From positions 372,001 through 436,000 of the forward strand of contig RHLJ01000004.1 of NCBI GenBank assembly GCA_003712055.1: 64,000 nt of DNA. The letters run 5' to 3'. The translations under genes and the position numbers were made by a program. The stretch comes from Balneola sp. GTDB taxonomy: Bacteria; Bacteroidota; Rhodothermia; Balneolales; Balneolaceae. A model generated the notes under the pieces. That model ran no database searches, was not told the DNA's origin, and worked only from the letters and a program-made list of their open reading frames with translations. Each line of letters starts with the position of its first letter. The stretch's first letter is position 1. Below, one piece after another: positions 34,390 to 43,378 of the stretch.

Positions 34390-35520
34390 ATGAACGCCGA
34401 AAAGTTACTTATCGTATTTGGTACCCGGCCTGAGGCCATTAAAATGGCTCCGGTAATTAAAGAGTTTAAGAAGTACCCTAAAGAGTTCGAAGTATTCGTT
34501 TGTGTAACTGCACAGCATCGGGAAATGCTGGATCAGGTGTTAGATTTTTTTAGTATCACCCCGGATTATGATTTAGACCTGATGATTCCTAATCAGCGTC
34601 TTGATCAATTGACATCCAAGATACTTGAAGGAGTAACTGGTGTTATTGATGAGGTAGATCCGGATTATGTATATGTACATGGAGATACTACTACCACATT
34701 AGCTGCATCATTAGCTGCTTTTTATAAGCAAATAAAGGTAGGGCATGTAGAGGCTGGTTTAAGGACGTTTAATAAATCAGCTCCATTTCCGGAAGAGATA
34801 AACAGGCAATTGACCAGTCGCCTTGCTGATTTGAACTTTGCTCCCACTCAACAAGCTAAGCAGAACTTACTTGATGAAGGTGTTGACCCCAATTCTATTT
34901 TTGTAACGGGAAATACCGTAGTAGATGCTCTTCATTACACACTTGAAAAAGTAAAGCTCGCTACTACTGACGAGATTAAAGAGCTACATGAATTAATAGA
35001 TACCGATAGCAAACTTGTTCTGGTAACCGGGCATCGAAGGGAAAATTTCGGTGAGGGTTTTAAGAATATTTGTGAAGCATTAAGGGAAGTAGCATCATTC
35101 AATCAGGTTCAGATTATTTACCCGGTGCACTTGAACCCTAATGTCAGGGAACAGGTATTAAAGCTACTCGGAGGGATCAATAATATTCACCTTATCGACC
35201 CACTTCCATATGAAGCATTCGTTTGGCTAATGAACGAATCTGATCTGATTATTACAGATAGTGGAGGTATACAGGAAGAAGCTCCAAGCCTTAAAAAACC
35301 CGTATTGTTGATGAGAGAAGTCACAGAACGTCCAGAAGTACTAAATGCAGGAGTAATTCTTGTTGGAGCAAAAAAGGAAAGGATTATTAGTGAGGCTGAT
35401 AGCCTGTTGAAGGAAGAAAAAACAGGAGAAGAACTCTATCCCCAAGAGCCTCTTTTTGGAGACGGAAATGCTGCAAAATTAATTGTCGAAAACCAGCGAA
35501 TTGCTCAAACTAAAAGCTGA
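34390..35520 (+). CDS. wecB: Non-hydrolysing UDP-N-acetylglucosamine 2-epimerase, first copy
   Basis: 376 residues. It interconverts UDP-GlcNAc and UDP-ManNAc to supply ManNAc for surface polysaccharide. Marks are GTRPEAIKMAPV at the start, CVTAQHREMLDQVL, VHGDTTTTLA, GHVEAGLRT, PFPEEINRQL, GHRRENFG and ITDSGGIQEEAPSL. ATG 34390 is preferred to the TTG six bases earlier. It opens the polysaccharide locus. pyrR follows after 60 bases with its own promoter. Confidence 0.94.
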   Translation: MNAEKLLIVFGTRPEAIKMAPVIKEFKKYPKEFEVFVCVTAQHREMLDQVLDFFSITPDYDLDLMIPNQRLDQLTSKILEGVTGVIDEVDPDYVYVHGDTTTTLAASLAAFYKQIKVGHVEAGLRTFNKSAPFPEEINRQLTSRLADLNFAPTQQAKQNLLDEGVDPNSIFVTGNTVVDALHYTLEKVKLATTDEIKELHELIDTDSKLVLVTGHRRENFGEGFKNICEALREVASFNQVQIIYPVHLNPNVREQVLKLLGGINNIHLIDPLPYEAFVWLMNESDLIITDSGGIQEEAPSLKKPVLLMREVTERPEVLNAGVILVGAKKERIISEADSLLKEEKTGEELYPQEPLFGDGNAAKLIVENQRIAQTKS

Positions 35521-35542
35521 TAATATTTTTCATAAAAGATTT

Positions 35543-35550
35543 TATATTTG
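35543..35550 (+). promoter_or_regulatory. TAnnTTTG promoter box of pyrR-pyrB
   Basis: TATATTTG ends 30 bases before the pyrR TTG start. The leader would be only about 25 bases, too short for a Bacillus-type PyrR attenuator. Confidence 0.5.
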
Positions 35551-35580
35551 TCCACCATTCAACGCATATAGATTACCCGC

Positions 35581-36129
35581 TTGGAGAAAGCATTAATCAT
35601 GACTGAAGAGGATTTAAATCGCACCTACTTGCGATTTGCTCATCAATTCCTCGAATCCTACGATGACCCTTCCAGACTCGCAATTATCGGGATGCAAACC
35701 CGGGGAGTTTACATGGGAAGGAGAATAATCGAGAGTATTAATAGCGAACTTGGTATAAAAATTGATTTTGGGGTACTCGATGTGACCTTTTATAGGGACG
35801 ACTTCCGGTCAAAATTGAAGATGCCAGAAGTAAAAGTGACCGAGATTCCTTTTGACTTGTATGATCGTGATGTTGTGCTCGTAGATGACGTGCTTTTCAC
35901 AGGACGAACAGTTCGTTCAGCAATGGATGCATTAATGGGCTATGGTCGTCCAAGAATTATCAGATTTTGTTGTATGGTAGACAGAGGGCACAGGGAGCTT
36001 CCCATCGCACCAGACTTTACGGGCATTTATGTGCCTACTCATTCAAAAGAAGAAGTAAGGGTGAAAGTAAAAGAACTTGATGGAGAAGATGCGGTTTACC
36101 TGGTTGATGCGGAGGTAGAAAATGAGTAA
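35581..36129 (+). CDS. pyrR: PyrR-type uracil phosphoribosyltransferase/pyrimidine regulator
   Basis: 182 residues, type I phosphoribosyltransferase fold. The PRPP-binding loop is VVLVDDVLFTGRTVRSAM; GMQTRGVYMGRRI and DVTFYRDDF are typical of PyrR. TTG at 35581 is kept because MEKALIMTEEDL aligns with the usual PyrR start (xxKAxIxxEExI); ATG 35599 is the alternative. In Firmicutes PyrR binds mRNA to attenuate pyr operons. Here the leader is too short for that, so the enzyme role (UMP salvage) may dominate. It overlaps pyrB by 8 bases. Confidence 0.93.
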   Translation: MEKALIMTEEDLNRTYLRFAHQFLESYDDPSRLAIIGMQTRGVYMGRRIIESINSELGIKIDFGVLDVTFYRDDFRSKLKMPEVKVTEIPFDLYDRDVVLVDDVLFTGRTVRSAMDALMGYGRPRIIRFCCMVDRGHRELPIAPDFTGIYVPTHSKEEVRVKVKELDGEDAVYLVDAEVENE

Positions 36130-37072
36130 GAGTTCCGGCAACTACCAGTTTGATCAGAAACACTTGCTTGGGTTAACCGATTATTCAAAAGAAGATATTT
36201 TATACGTATTAGATCAGGCTAAATCATTCCGGGAAATACTGGATCGGCCTGTTCCCAAAGTTCCTACCCTCAGAGACAAAACTATAGTAAATCTCTTTTA
36301 TGAGAATAGTACACGAACAAGGCTTTCATTTGAATTAGCTCAAAAAAGAATGGGAGCTGATGTAGTGAATTTTTCGGCAAGTACCTCAAGCACTAAGAAA
36401 GGGGAGTCCTTAAAAGATACTATTCAGAACATTAGCTCGATGAAAATTGATATGGTGGTAGTTCGGCATAAAAGTCCTGGAGTACCCCATTTTTTAACTC
36501 AATGTGTAGATGCTGCCATCTTAAATGCAGGTGACGGAGCGCATGAGCACCCAACCCAGGCGCTATTGGATATGTTTACAATGCAGCAGCTGCATCCGGA
36601 TCTTTCTGGCAAGAAAGTTGCGATTATCGGGGATATATCCCACAGCCGGGTAGTACGGTCCAATATTATCGGGTTAACCAAGGTAGGTGCTAAAGTAGTA
36701 CTCTGTGGCCCTAAAACTCTAATGCCGGTACATGTAAAAGATTTAGGAGTGGAAGTATCCTATAATCTGGAAGAGACGTTAGCTTGGTGTGATGTTGCCA
36801 TGGCCTTGCGAATTCAACTTGAAAGGCAAGACGAAGGAACAGAACTATTCCCATCTCTAAGAGAATATCATGAGCATTTTGGTATAAAGCTGAAGCATCT
36901 CGAAAAATACCCTGATTTTAGAATTATGCATCCGGGGCCTATTAACCGTGGAGTGGAAATGCAAAGCGAAGTGGCTGACAGCGAACGCGCTGTAATTTTA
37001 GATCAGGTTACAAATGGAGTAGCAGTACGAATGGCTGTTCTTTATCTATTAAGTGGTGGAATCAGAATTTGA
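36122..37072 (+). CDS. pyrB: Aspartate carbamoyltransferase catalytic subunit
   Basis: 316 residues. It makes carbamoyl-aspartate in pyrimidine synthesis. Marks are the carbamoyl-phosphate loop NSTRTRLSFELAQKRMG, GDGAHEHPTQALLD, IGDISHSRVVRSNI, and MHPGPINRGVEM. It begins inside the last 8 bases of pyrR, so the two are co-translated. No pyrI regulatory subunit is next to it. Position inside a polysaccharide locus is unusual but UTP/UDP-sugar supply gives a plausible link. Confidence 0.96.
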   Translation: MSKSSGNYQFDQKHLLGLTDYSKEDILYVLDQAKSFREILDRPVPKVPTLRDKTIVNLFYENSTRTRLSFELAQKRMGADVVNFSASTSSTKKGESLKDTIQNISSMKIDMVVVRHKSPGVPHFLTQCVDAAILNAGDGAHEHPTQALLDMFTMQQLHPDLSGKKVAIIGDISHSRVVRSNIIGLTKVGAKVVLCGPKTLMPVHVKDLGVEVSYNLEETLAWCDVAMALRIQLERQDEGTELFPSLREYHEHFGIKLKHLEKYPDFRIMHPGPINRGVEMQSEVADSERAVILDQVTNGVAVRMAVLYLLSGGIRI

Positions 37073-37134
37073 TACTGTTTTTATCACACCTTTAGTAAAT
37101 TCGCCTAATCAGATTAGAATAGAAAAGTAATTCC

Positions 37135-38202
37135 ATCACTCATTCAGACGAAATAACCTCTTTTCCAAGTGTAACTATTGGTATACCTGTACTAAATGAA
37201 GAGGCTCATATCGAAAGAGTTGTATCTGGTTTTCTCTCCTCTGAATATCCAAACCTTCTAGAGATTTTAATAGCAGATGGGGGAAGTACAGATAAAACCA
37301 GAGAGATAGTATTAGAGTTAGCAAGTAATGATCCAAGAATTAAATTGATCGAAAACCCTGATAAATACCAATCATTTGCACTGAATAGAATGATCAGTCT
37401 GGCTGAGGGTGAGGTTTTTTTACGTGCTGATGGACACTGTGTTTATAGCTCTGACTACTTAGAACAATGCATTGATACATTGATAAAAACAGGAGCAAGA
37501 AATGTGGGCGGTGCTCAAAGATATATGGCAAAGAACAGGGTACAGGCAGGAGTCTCACTTGCTACTAGAAGTTTCCTTGGAAACGGAGGGGCAAAGTATA
37601 TGTTAGAGGATTATGAAGGGTACGCCGATACCGTATTTTTAGGGTGCTTCTGGACAGAGGATTTGAAAAAGCTTGGTGGATTTAATACTGAAAATATAAC
37701 AAATCAAGATTCAGAATTTAACTTGAGACTTGTAGAGAATTTTGGCGAAAGTGTTTTTATCAGTCCTAAAATTAAGAGTTGGTACTATCCTAGAGATACT
37801 TTTTTTAAACTCTTTAAACAATACTTTAGGTATGGTAGGGGAAGGTTTTTGACCAGATTATTACATCCCAAAACCGGCCCAATTAGAGGTTTAATCCCCT
37901 TCATTTTCATACTATTGTTTTCTATATATTTAGCATTGGATTTGGGTCTAAATGTAAACCTTTACTCGCTAGAAATAACTATTCTTTTGTTGATTATTCT
38001 AGTTATAGAATCTTCAGTTTTGACTATCAAAAAATCGAAGTTGTTTAAGGGTGAAATCTGGCGTGGAGAAGCTAAGACTCCAGGAATGATATCCAATTTC
38101 ATTACAGTATTCATAAGTTTGCTATTAATGCAGCTTGGACATTTTAGTGGATTTCTATACCAATCCATAAAGAACAAAATCTTCAACCACTCTGGGTGGT
38201 AA
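37135..38202 (+). CDS. GT2-family glycosyltransferase (ExoA-like) with C-terminal membrane helices; start codon unresolved
   Basis: The frame reads a complete GT-A glycosyltransferase: PSVTIGIPVLNEEAHIERVV (from 37165), ILIADGGSTDKT, then IKLIENP, FLRADGH (metal site), GCFWTEDLKKLGGF, NQDSEFNLRL, and YYPRDTFFKLFKQYFRYGRGR before three C-terminal helices (about 37890-38180). The last upstream stop in this frame is TAG at 37120, yet no ATG, GTG or TTG occurs in frame until TTG 37345, which would cut away the whole nucleotide-binding part. I therefore mark ATC 37135 as a working start; ATA 37153 is equally possible. A rare start codon, a sequence error or a start-lost allele would explain this. 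It probably adds a sugar to lipid-linked polysaccharide. Confidence 0.8.
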   Translation: MTHSDEITSFPSVTIGIPVLNEEAHIERVVSGFLSSEYPNLLEILIADGGSTDKTREIVLELASNDPRIKLIENPDKYQSFALNRMISLAEGEVFLRADGHCVYSSDYLEQCIDTLIKTGARNVGGAQRYMAKNRVQAGVSLATRSFLGNGGAKYMLEDYEGYADTVFLGCFWTEDLKKLGGFNTENITNQDSEFNLRLVENFGESVFISPKIKSWYYPRDTFFKLFKQYFRYGRGRFLTRLLHPKTGPIRGLIPFIFILLFSIYLALDLGLNVNLYSLEITILLLIILVIESSVLTIKKSKLFKGEIWRGEAKTPGMISNFITVFISLLLMQLGHFSGFLYQSIKNKIFNHSGW

Positions 38203-38226
38203 ATTGAAAGGATTAATACTCAAAGC

Positions 38227-39291
38227 TTGAAAAAAATAATCTCTATTGTAGGAGCAAGGCCACAATTTGTTAAGCTCTCTCCCTTGTCGAAAATCTTAAG
38301 AGAAGATTTTAATGAAATTATCATTCACACAGGGCAGCACTTTGATGAGAATATGTCGAAGGTTTTTTTTGAAGAATTAGATATCCCCCTCCCAGATTAT
38401 AATTTAGGGGTTGGTTCTGGAAACCATGGTTGGCAGACCGCCCAGATGCTTATTGAGATAGAAGAGGTTTTGATTAAAGAAAGACCTGATTTGGTAATTA
38501 TTTTTGGGGATACAAACTCAACGCTAGCGGGTATTCTGGCATCATCAAAACTGAATATTGATACTGTACACATTGAAGCAGGTTTAAGAAGCTATAATAT
38601 GGAGATGCCCGAAGAACAGAATCGTATTGTTTCTGATCATCTAAGTAATCATTTATTTGCTCCTTCTAAAACTGCAGTAGCAAACCTAAAAAAAGAAGGG
38701 TTATATGAAAAAGCGTATTTAACTGGAGACATTATGGTTGATAGTGTTCTTAATAATGTGGAATTAGCAAAGGAGAAATCTAAGGTGGTTTATGATTTAG
38801 AATTAACTCCTGATGAGTATTACTTAGTCACGTTACACCGCCCTTATAATGTTGATGACCCAGATTCTCTAAAAAATATACTATCAGAATTGGGAAAGTT
38901 AGGCCATAAAGTAATTTTTCCGGTTCATCCAAGAACAAGAAAAATCATTGAAAAGAATAAGCTCAGTATTGCGAATAATATCAGATTAATAAATCCACAG
39001 GGCTATTTGGACTTTATAAACCTTCAAAAAAATAGTCTAAAAATTATAACTGATTCTGGAGGGATTCAGAAAGAAGCGTATATATTGAATAAACCATGTA
39101 TTACTTTGAGGTCTGAGACAGAATGGCTTGAAACCGTAGAATCAGGATGGAATTTACTAATTACTGATGCTGGAAGCTCAATGTTTAGTGAAGATATAAC
39201 AGGATTTCAACCGTTAGGTGAACAAGAAAAAGTGTATGGAGAGAATGTAGCGAATAGGATGAAAGATATAATTCATGATATGATTGCTTAA
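38227..39291 (+). CDS. wecB: Non-hydrolysing UDP-sugar 2-epimerase, second copy
   Basis: 354 residues, TTG start. Marks are VGARPQFVKLSPLSKIL, HTGQHFDENMS, IFGDTNSTLAG, HIEAGLRSYN, MPEEQNRIVSDHLS, TLHRPYNVDD and ITDSGGIQKEAY. It differs clearly from the wecB copy 3 kb upstream. The MPEEQNR form is also seen in epimerases acting on modified sugars such as diacetamido-uronic acids, so the substrate may differ from UDP-GlcNAc. Its stop overlaps the next ATG by one base. Confidence 0.9.
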   Translation: MKKIISIVGARPQFVKLSPLSKILREDFNEIIIHTGQHFDENMSKVFFEELDIPLPDYNLGVGSGNHGWQTAQMLIEIEEVLIKERPDLVIIFGDTNSTLAGILASSKLNIDTVHIEAGLRSYNMEMPEEQNRIVSDHLSNHLFAPSKTAVANLKKEGLYEKAYLTGDIMVDSVLNNVELAKEKSKVVYDLELTPDEYYLVTLHRPYNVDDPDSLKNILSELGKLGHKVIFPVHPRTRKIIEKNKLSIANNIRLINPQGYLDFINLQKNSLKIITDSGGIQKEAYILNKPCITLRSETEWLETVESGWNLLITDAGSSMFSEDITGFQPLGEQEKVYGENVANRMKDIIHDMIA

Positions 39292-40400
39292 TGGGAAAAC
39301 TTGTTCAACTATCTTCAGTTCATCACTCAAAAGATACAAGGATTTTCTACAAGATTTGTAAGTCACTCGTTAACCACGGATTCGAAGTTGATTTAATAAT
39401 CCAGCATCACAAAAGCGAAAAGAAAAACGGCATTAATATTGTAGCCTTACCAATTGCTACTCGCAAATTAGATCGACTAACCAAAATAATACCTAGGATT
39501 ATTTATAAGTCTTTTCAATATGATAAGGGTACAATTTTTCATTTCCATGACCCAGAGCTAATCCCAGTAGGGTTGTTGCTGAAGATGTTCGGGTATAAAG
39601 TAATTTATGATGTTCATGAAGATGTGCCCAAAACTATTCTAGAGAAAGAATGGATCCCTTTTTTTCTCAGAAAAACTATTTCGCTACTAGTAGGATTTAT
39701 AGAGAAGATTGGAAATAGGGCTTTTGATGCTACAATAGTAGTTACCAATTCAATTAGAAATAGATTTTCTCATCAAACGATACTGATACAAAATTATCCC
39801 ATAGTAAAACCTGAAAATAAAAGCTTAGAAGTCGAGAAGAGGCAGAGGGAAGATGTATTTTATGTAGGGAGCATTAGCTTTGTTAGAGGCATAAGAGAGA
39901 TAGTTAAGGCAATAGAATTATTAAATAGAGACAGAAGTATTCAATTAGTACTTGCGGGTACCTTCATAAACTCTGAAGTAGAAAAGCAGGTAAAATCTAT
40001 GGAAGGTTGGAAATACGTGAAATTCTTAGGACACATAGATCGGGAAGAACTAAAAAGAATTGCCGAATCTTGTTTGGCTGGATTGGTAATCTTTCATCCA
40101 ATTCCTAATCATATTGAAGCTCAGCCAAATAAGATTTTTGAATATATGGGATATGAGCTACCAGTAATTGGTTCAAACTTTAAGCTTTGGGAGGAAATAG
40201 TGGTGCAAAATGATTGTGGCATATTAGTGAATCCATTAGATCCTAATGAAATTGCAAAAGCAGTTGAACGAATTTATAACGATCCTATTGAGGGTGATAG
40301 AATGGGCAAGAGAGGGAAAAATGCAGTTTTGAGAAAATATATCTGGGAAAATGAGGAGAAAAAATTAATTCAGTTATATAATCAATTGCTCATTGATTAA
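39291..40400 (+). CDS. GT4-family glycosyltransferase
   Basis: 369 residues with a GT-B fold. LSSVHHSKDTRIFYKICKSL at the N-terminus is typical of a GT4 subgroup in capsule and exopolysaccharide loci; FHFHDPELIPVGLLL and YDVHEDVP follow. The donor site is marked by EAQPNKIFEYMGYELPVI and NPLDPNEIAKAV. ATG overlaps the epimerase stop (TAATG), so these genes are translated together. The acceptor and sugar are unknown. The region is noticeably AT-rich. Confidence 0.88.
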   Translation: MGKLVQLSSVHHSKDTRIFYKICKSLVNHGFEVDLIIQHHKSEKKNGINIVALPIATRKLDRLTKIIPRIIYKSFQYDKGTIFHFHDPELIPVGLLLKMFGYKVIYDVHEDVPKTILEKEWIPFFLRKTISLLVGFIEKIGNRAFDATIVVTNSIRNRFSHQTILIQNYPIVKPENKSLEVEKRQREDVFYVGSISFVRGIREIVKAIELLNRDRSIQLVLAGTFINSEVEKQVKSMEGWKYVKFLGHIDREELKRIAESCLAGLVIFHPIPNHIEAQPNKIFEYMGYELPVIGSNFKLWEEIVVQNDCGILVNPLDPNEIAKAVERIYNDPIEGDRMGKRGKNAVLRKYIWENEEKKLIQLYNQLLID

Positions 40401-40545
40401 TATCATTCGCGTGAAATCTTGTGGAACAATAAAGTAGATTTTATATATACTCTTTAATAAGGGTTAATTCTTTTGTAATCATTGATTTCATAAAGAAAAA
40501 TTCATAGAATCATTTTTTCTAAATTTAACTTAAAGAGAGCAACCA

Positions 40546-43161
40546 ATGAAAAAAACTATTTTATTTCTATTCATCCTTTTCCTTTTTACTACACATTCCT
40601 ATTCAAGGCAAACATCACACAATTTTCCAGTTGGGATTTTTAAAGTAACAGATGAAGCAGTGGGATTTATTCCAGGTACCCAATCATTTAACGACGCCTT
40701 GTCTGATTTAAAGAATGGAACAAGTAATTCTTATGAAGGCGTAAACTTGATTCAGGCATATCGCTATGCAGATGATAATAACTCTACAGCAAACAGCCTT
40801 TGGCAAAATATTCTTAGTCAAGCAAAACTAGAAGGACTTAAGGTGCTTGTGGATGTTAGGTTTGAGGTAATAGCAGGAAGTAATCTGATTATAGATGGAA
40901 CTGAGTTAACTAAATTCAGAGAAGATGTTCAATGGATTTTAGGTCATACTGAGACAGAAGCAATTGGGGGGTGGTATTTATCAGATGAGCCAGAAAATAA
41001 AGGTATAGCTGCAAGCGAATTAAATAAACTCTATACTGAATTAAAAGCAGTAGTTCCCAATGGCATAAATGAAGACGTATTTATTTCCCAGGGAGCAGCG
41101 TTTGCTAATCAAGCAACAATTAAACCCAATAACGATTATGGGGAATATTCAAATTCTTGGGATGTATTAATAGTAAATTATTATAACTATTCAGCAAACT
41201 TTGAAGACGATGATATAGAAGTATATAGTAATGTATGGTATCCTGAGACTAATCCTTTCAATTCAAATATAATTTCACATGGGTCTCTTAGAGCGTGGAG
41301 CTATATCTCACAAAAGCTTAGAGATGATCTGCAAGGTTTTCCTGGTAATCTAAGTAACAAAAAAGTATTTGCTAATCTTGTTCTGGGTGAAGAAATTCCT
41401 GTTCAATCATCGGTAATTTCGGGGTCAAACAGGTACAATACCTATAATGCAGATTTTTTGGCGTCTCATGAAATAACCCACGCAGCAATTAAGAAAGTGT
41501 ATGAGTTAGGTTTTGATGGAATCTTTTTTTATGACTATATCTCTTCCTATCCTTATCCAAGTGGAAGTCCCGAATATAGAGAAGATGCAAAGGGACACTG
41601 GTTAGTTAACGAAAACTACGCAGAGGCTGTAGAAACAGAAATTCATGATCGAGATTGGTTGGTTACAGCCCTTTCCAATTCAAGTGGAAGTGATAACAGA
41701 ACCTATTTAAGTAATAGGGGGAGTTCATTTTTGAATACAGCTAGCGGTCCATGCTATAATGTTACAGGACAGTGCCCTACTTCTGGTTATCACAAACCTA
41801 CAGGCGGTACAGTTGTAACCCATCTATCAACTGGTGATTTATGGGGAGAAGAAAGTAGTGACTACACATACGTAATTAATACAAATCAGGACAGAAAGAG
41901 TATTGCTGATGGTGATGATGAACTGGTTTGGGCTACAGAAGATAGGGACTTTTGGATATCGGAAGACGATCATGTAAACAGCTATTTTGATAATCAACTA
42001 AATTCTTTTCAAAACTTGAACTCAGATCAAAATGCAAATTCTAATGAAGAAATTACAGCACTAGCTACCGGAGATTTTGATGGGGATGGAGATTTTGAAG
42101 TTGTAACTGCTATTTACAAAATCTACTACATAGGCTCTACTCCTTATCATACCTCTTCCATATATGTAAGTAATGAGGGTCAGAACTTTAAACAAGGTTC
42201 TCCTATCTATTCTTATGCTGGTAATTTGTATACCGGCAATGTCCCAAAAATAACTGCTTTGGTTGCGGGAGATTTTGATGGTTCAGGAAGAGATAAATTG
42301 GTTACAGCAACATGGAATAGTGGTTTTTCGGATTTATATATTTATTTATCGGATATAGCCAAAGGAGAAAGCCCTGTTTTATCATCCAATGCACTTACAA
42401 TAAATACAAACTCCTCTACTTATGTATATGCTCTAGCTAAGGGTGATTTTGATGGGGATTTTAAAGATGATTTAGCTACAGTTGCAAGGCATAAAGCCAG
42501 TAACTGGAATGTACTTAGTATTTCTAAGCCTAAAGTCGGAGGGGGCACTGGTAATCCGCTACATAGTGATAACCATGTTTGGGATTCTTCTATCGAACAG
42601 TTAACAGCAATAACTGCAGGTGATTTTTATGGCGAAAGAAGAGATTACTTGATTACTGGCTTTTGGAATTCATCAACAAATAGATCCAATATATACCAAA
42701 GTAGACCTTCGTTTGATTCAGATGGTTACGGAGAAGGTGATCCAACAATAACTTCCAATTCAGAAACAACACATATATATGCCAATGGTACTTATTGGCA
42801 TCCAACAGCTATGACTGTAGCTAGTTTCCGTGAGTCCGGAACAGGGTTGAGTTCTAAAGTAAACCCGGGTAATCCAGATTTAACAGTTGAAGTACCAACA
42901 GAAGTAACCCTTTCTCAAAATTATCCAAACCCATTTAATCCAGTGACCACTATAAATTATACCATTAAGGATCGCTCAGAGGTGAGTATTGATGTATATA
43001 ACTTACTGGGAAGAAAGGTAGCCAGCCTGGTTAATGGGGTAAAAGAGCCGGGTACTTATTCAGTGAACTTTGATGCAAGTAACTTATCCTCAGGTATTTA
43101 TATCTACGAATTGAGATCAGGTACAACGGTTCTTAAAGAAAAAATGACTCTTATCAAGTAA
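40546..43161 (+). CDS. Secreted TIM-barrel-like (glycosidase-type) protein with FG-GAP repeats and T9SS sorting domain
   Basis: 871 residues. A signal peptide (about 1-20) is followed by a domain of about 28-370 that reads like a TIM-barrel glycoside hydrolase: VNLIQAYRYAD, LKVLVDVRFE, IGGWYLSDEPEN (an acid at a strand end), VLIVNYYNY and GFDGIFFYDYIS. Residues about 495-740 hold four FG-GAP-like units (GDFDGDGDFE, GDFDGSGRDK, GDFDGDFKDD, GDFYGERRDY). Residues about 780-871 are a T9SS type A sorting domain (YPNPFNP, VYNLLGRKVASL, KMTLIK) close to that of the giant protein. Placed within the polysaccharide locus, it may trim or bind the exported polymer; no CAZy family was assigned. An AAGAGAG ribosome site precedes the ATG. 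Confidence 0.85.
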   Translation: MKKTILFLFILFLFTTHSYSRQTSHNFPVGIFKVTDEAVGFIPGTQSFNDALSDLKNGTSNSYEGVNLIQAYRYADDNNSTANSLWQNILSQAKLEGLKVLVDVRFEVIAGSNLIIDGTELTKFREDVQWILGHTETEAIGGWYLSDEPENKGIAASELNKLYTELKAVVPNGINEDVFISQGAAFANQATIKPNNDYGEYSNSWDVLIVNYYNYSANFEDDDIEVYSNVWYPETNPFNSNIISHGSLRAWSYISQKLRDDLQGFPGNLSNKKVFANLVLGEEIPVQSSVISGSNRYNTYNADFLASHEITHAAIKKVYELGFDGIFFYDYISSYPYPSGSPEYREDAKGHWLVNENYAEAVETEIHDRDWLVTALSNSSGSDNRTYLSNRGSSFLNTASGPCYNVTGQCPTSGYHKPTGGTVVTHLSTGDLWGEESSDYTYVINTNQDRKSIADGDDELVWATEDRDFWISEDDHVNSYFDNQLNSFQNLNSDQNANSNEEITALATGDFDGDGDFEVVTAIYKIYYIGSTPYHTSSIYVSNEGQNFKQGSPIYSYAGNLYTGNVPKITALVAGDFDGSGRDKLVTATWNSGFSDLYIYLSDIAKGESPVLSSNALTINTNSSTYVYALAKGDFDGDFKDDLATVARHKASNWNVLSISKPKVGGGTGNPLHSDNHVWDSSIEQLTAITAGDFYGERRDYLITGFWNSSTNRSNIYQSRPSFDSDGYGEGDPTITSNSETTHIYANGTYWHPTAMTVASFRESGTGLSSKVNPGNPDLTVEVPTEVTLSQNYPNPFNPVTTINYTIKDRSEVSIDVYNLLGRKVASLVNGVKEPGTYSVNFDASNLSSGIYIYELRSGTTVLKEKMTLIK

Positions 43162-43181
43162 ACTACTGTAGTTCACAAAAG

Positions 43182-43207
43182 AGGCCGGGTTACCCCGGCC
43201 TTTTTTT
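43182..43207 (+). terminator. Rho-independent terminator after the secreted TIM-barrel gene
   Basis: Stem AGGCCGGG/CCCGGCCT with a TTAC loop and seven T from 43201. The rest of the gap to 43379 shows no gene and probably holds the promoter of the wzz-like gene. Confidence 0.88.
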
Positions 43208-43378
43208 ATAAAAATGATCTTCTTTGGTAAGAAACTCGAGTCTATATCTGTAATGCTCATTTTTATGCGTTACAATATGAAGAGCAGTACAACTTTTATT
43301 GCAAAGCTATACCTACTATAAGGGAGAATTGATTATTATGTCAGAATGAGTTAATAATCTTATCTATAGCAATATTTA

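Noticed and set aside
43160-43174. Palindrome AACTACTGTAGTT just after the secreted TIM-barrel gene, resembling the CTACG dyad
   Set aside because: It lacks the CG steps, the six-base spacer and the A-rich flank of the 3020/3776 elements and lies next to a terminator, so it is probably incidental.
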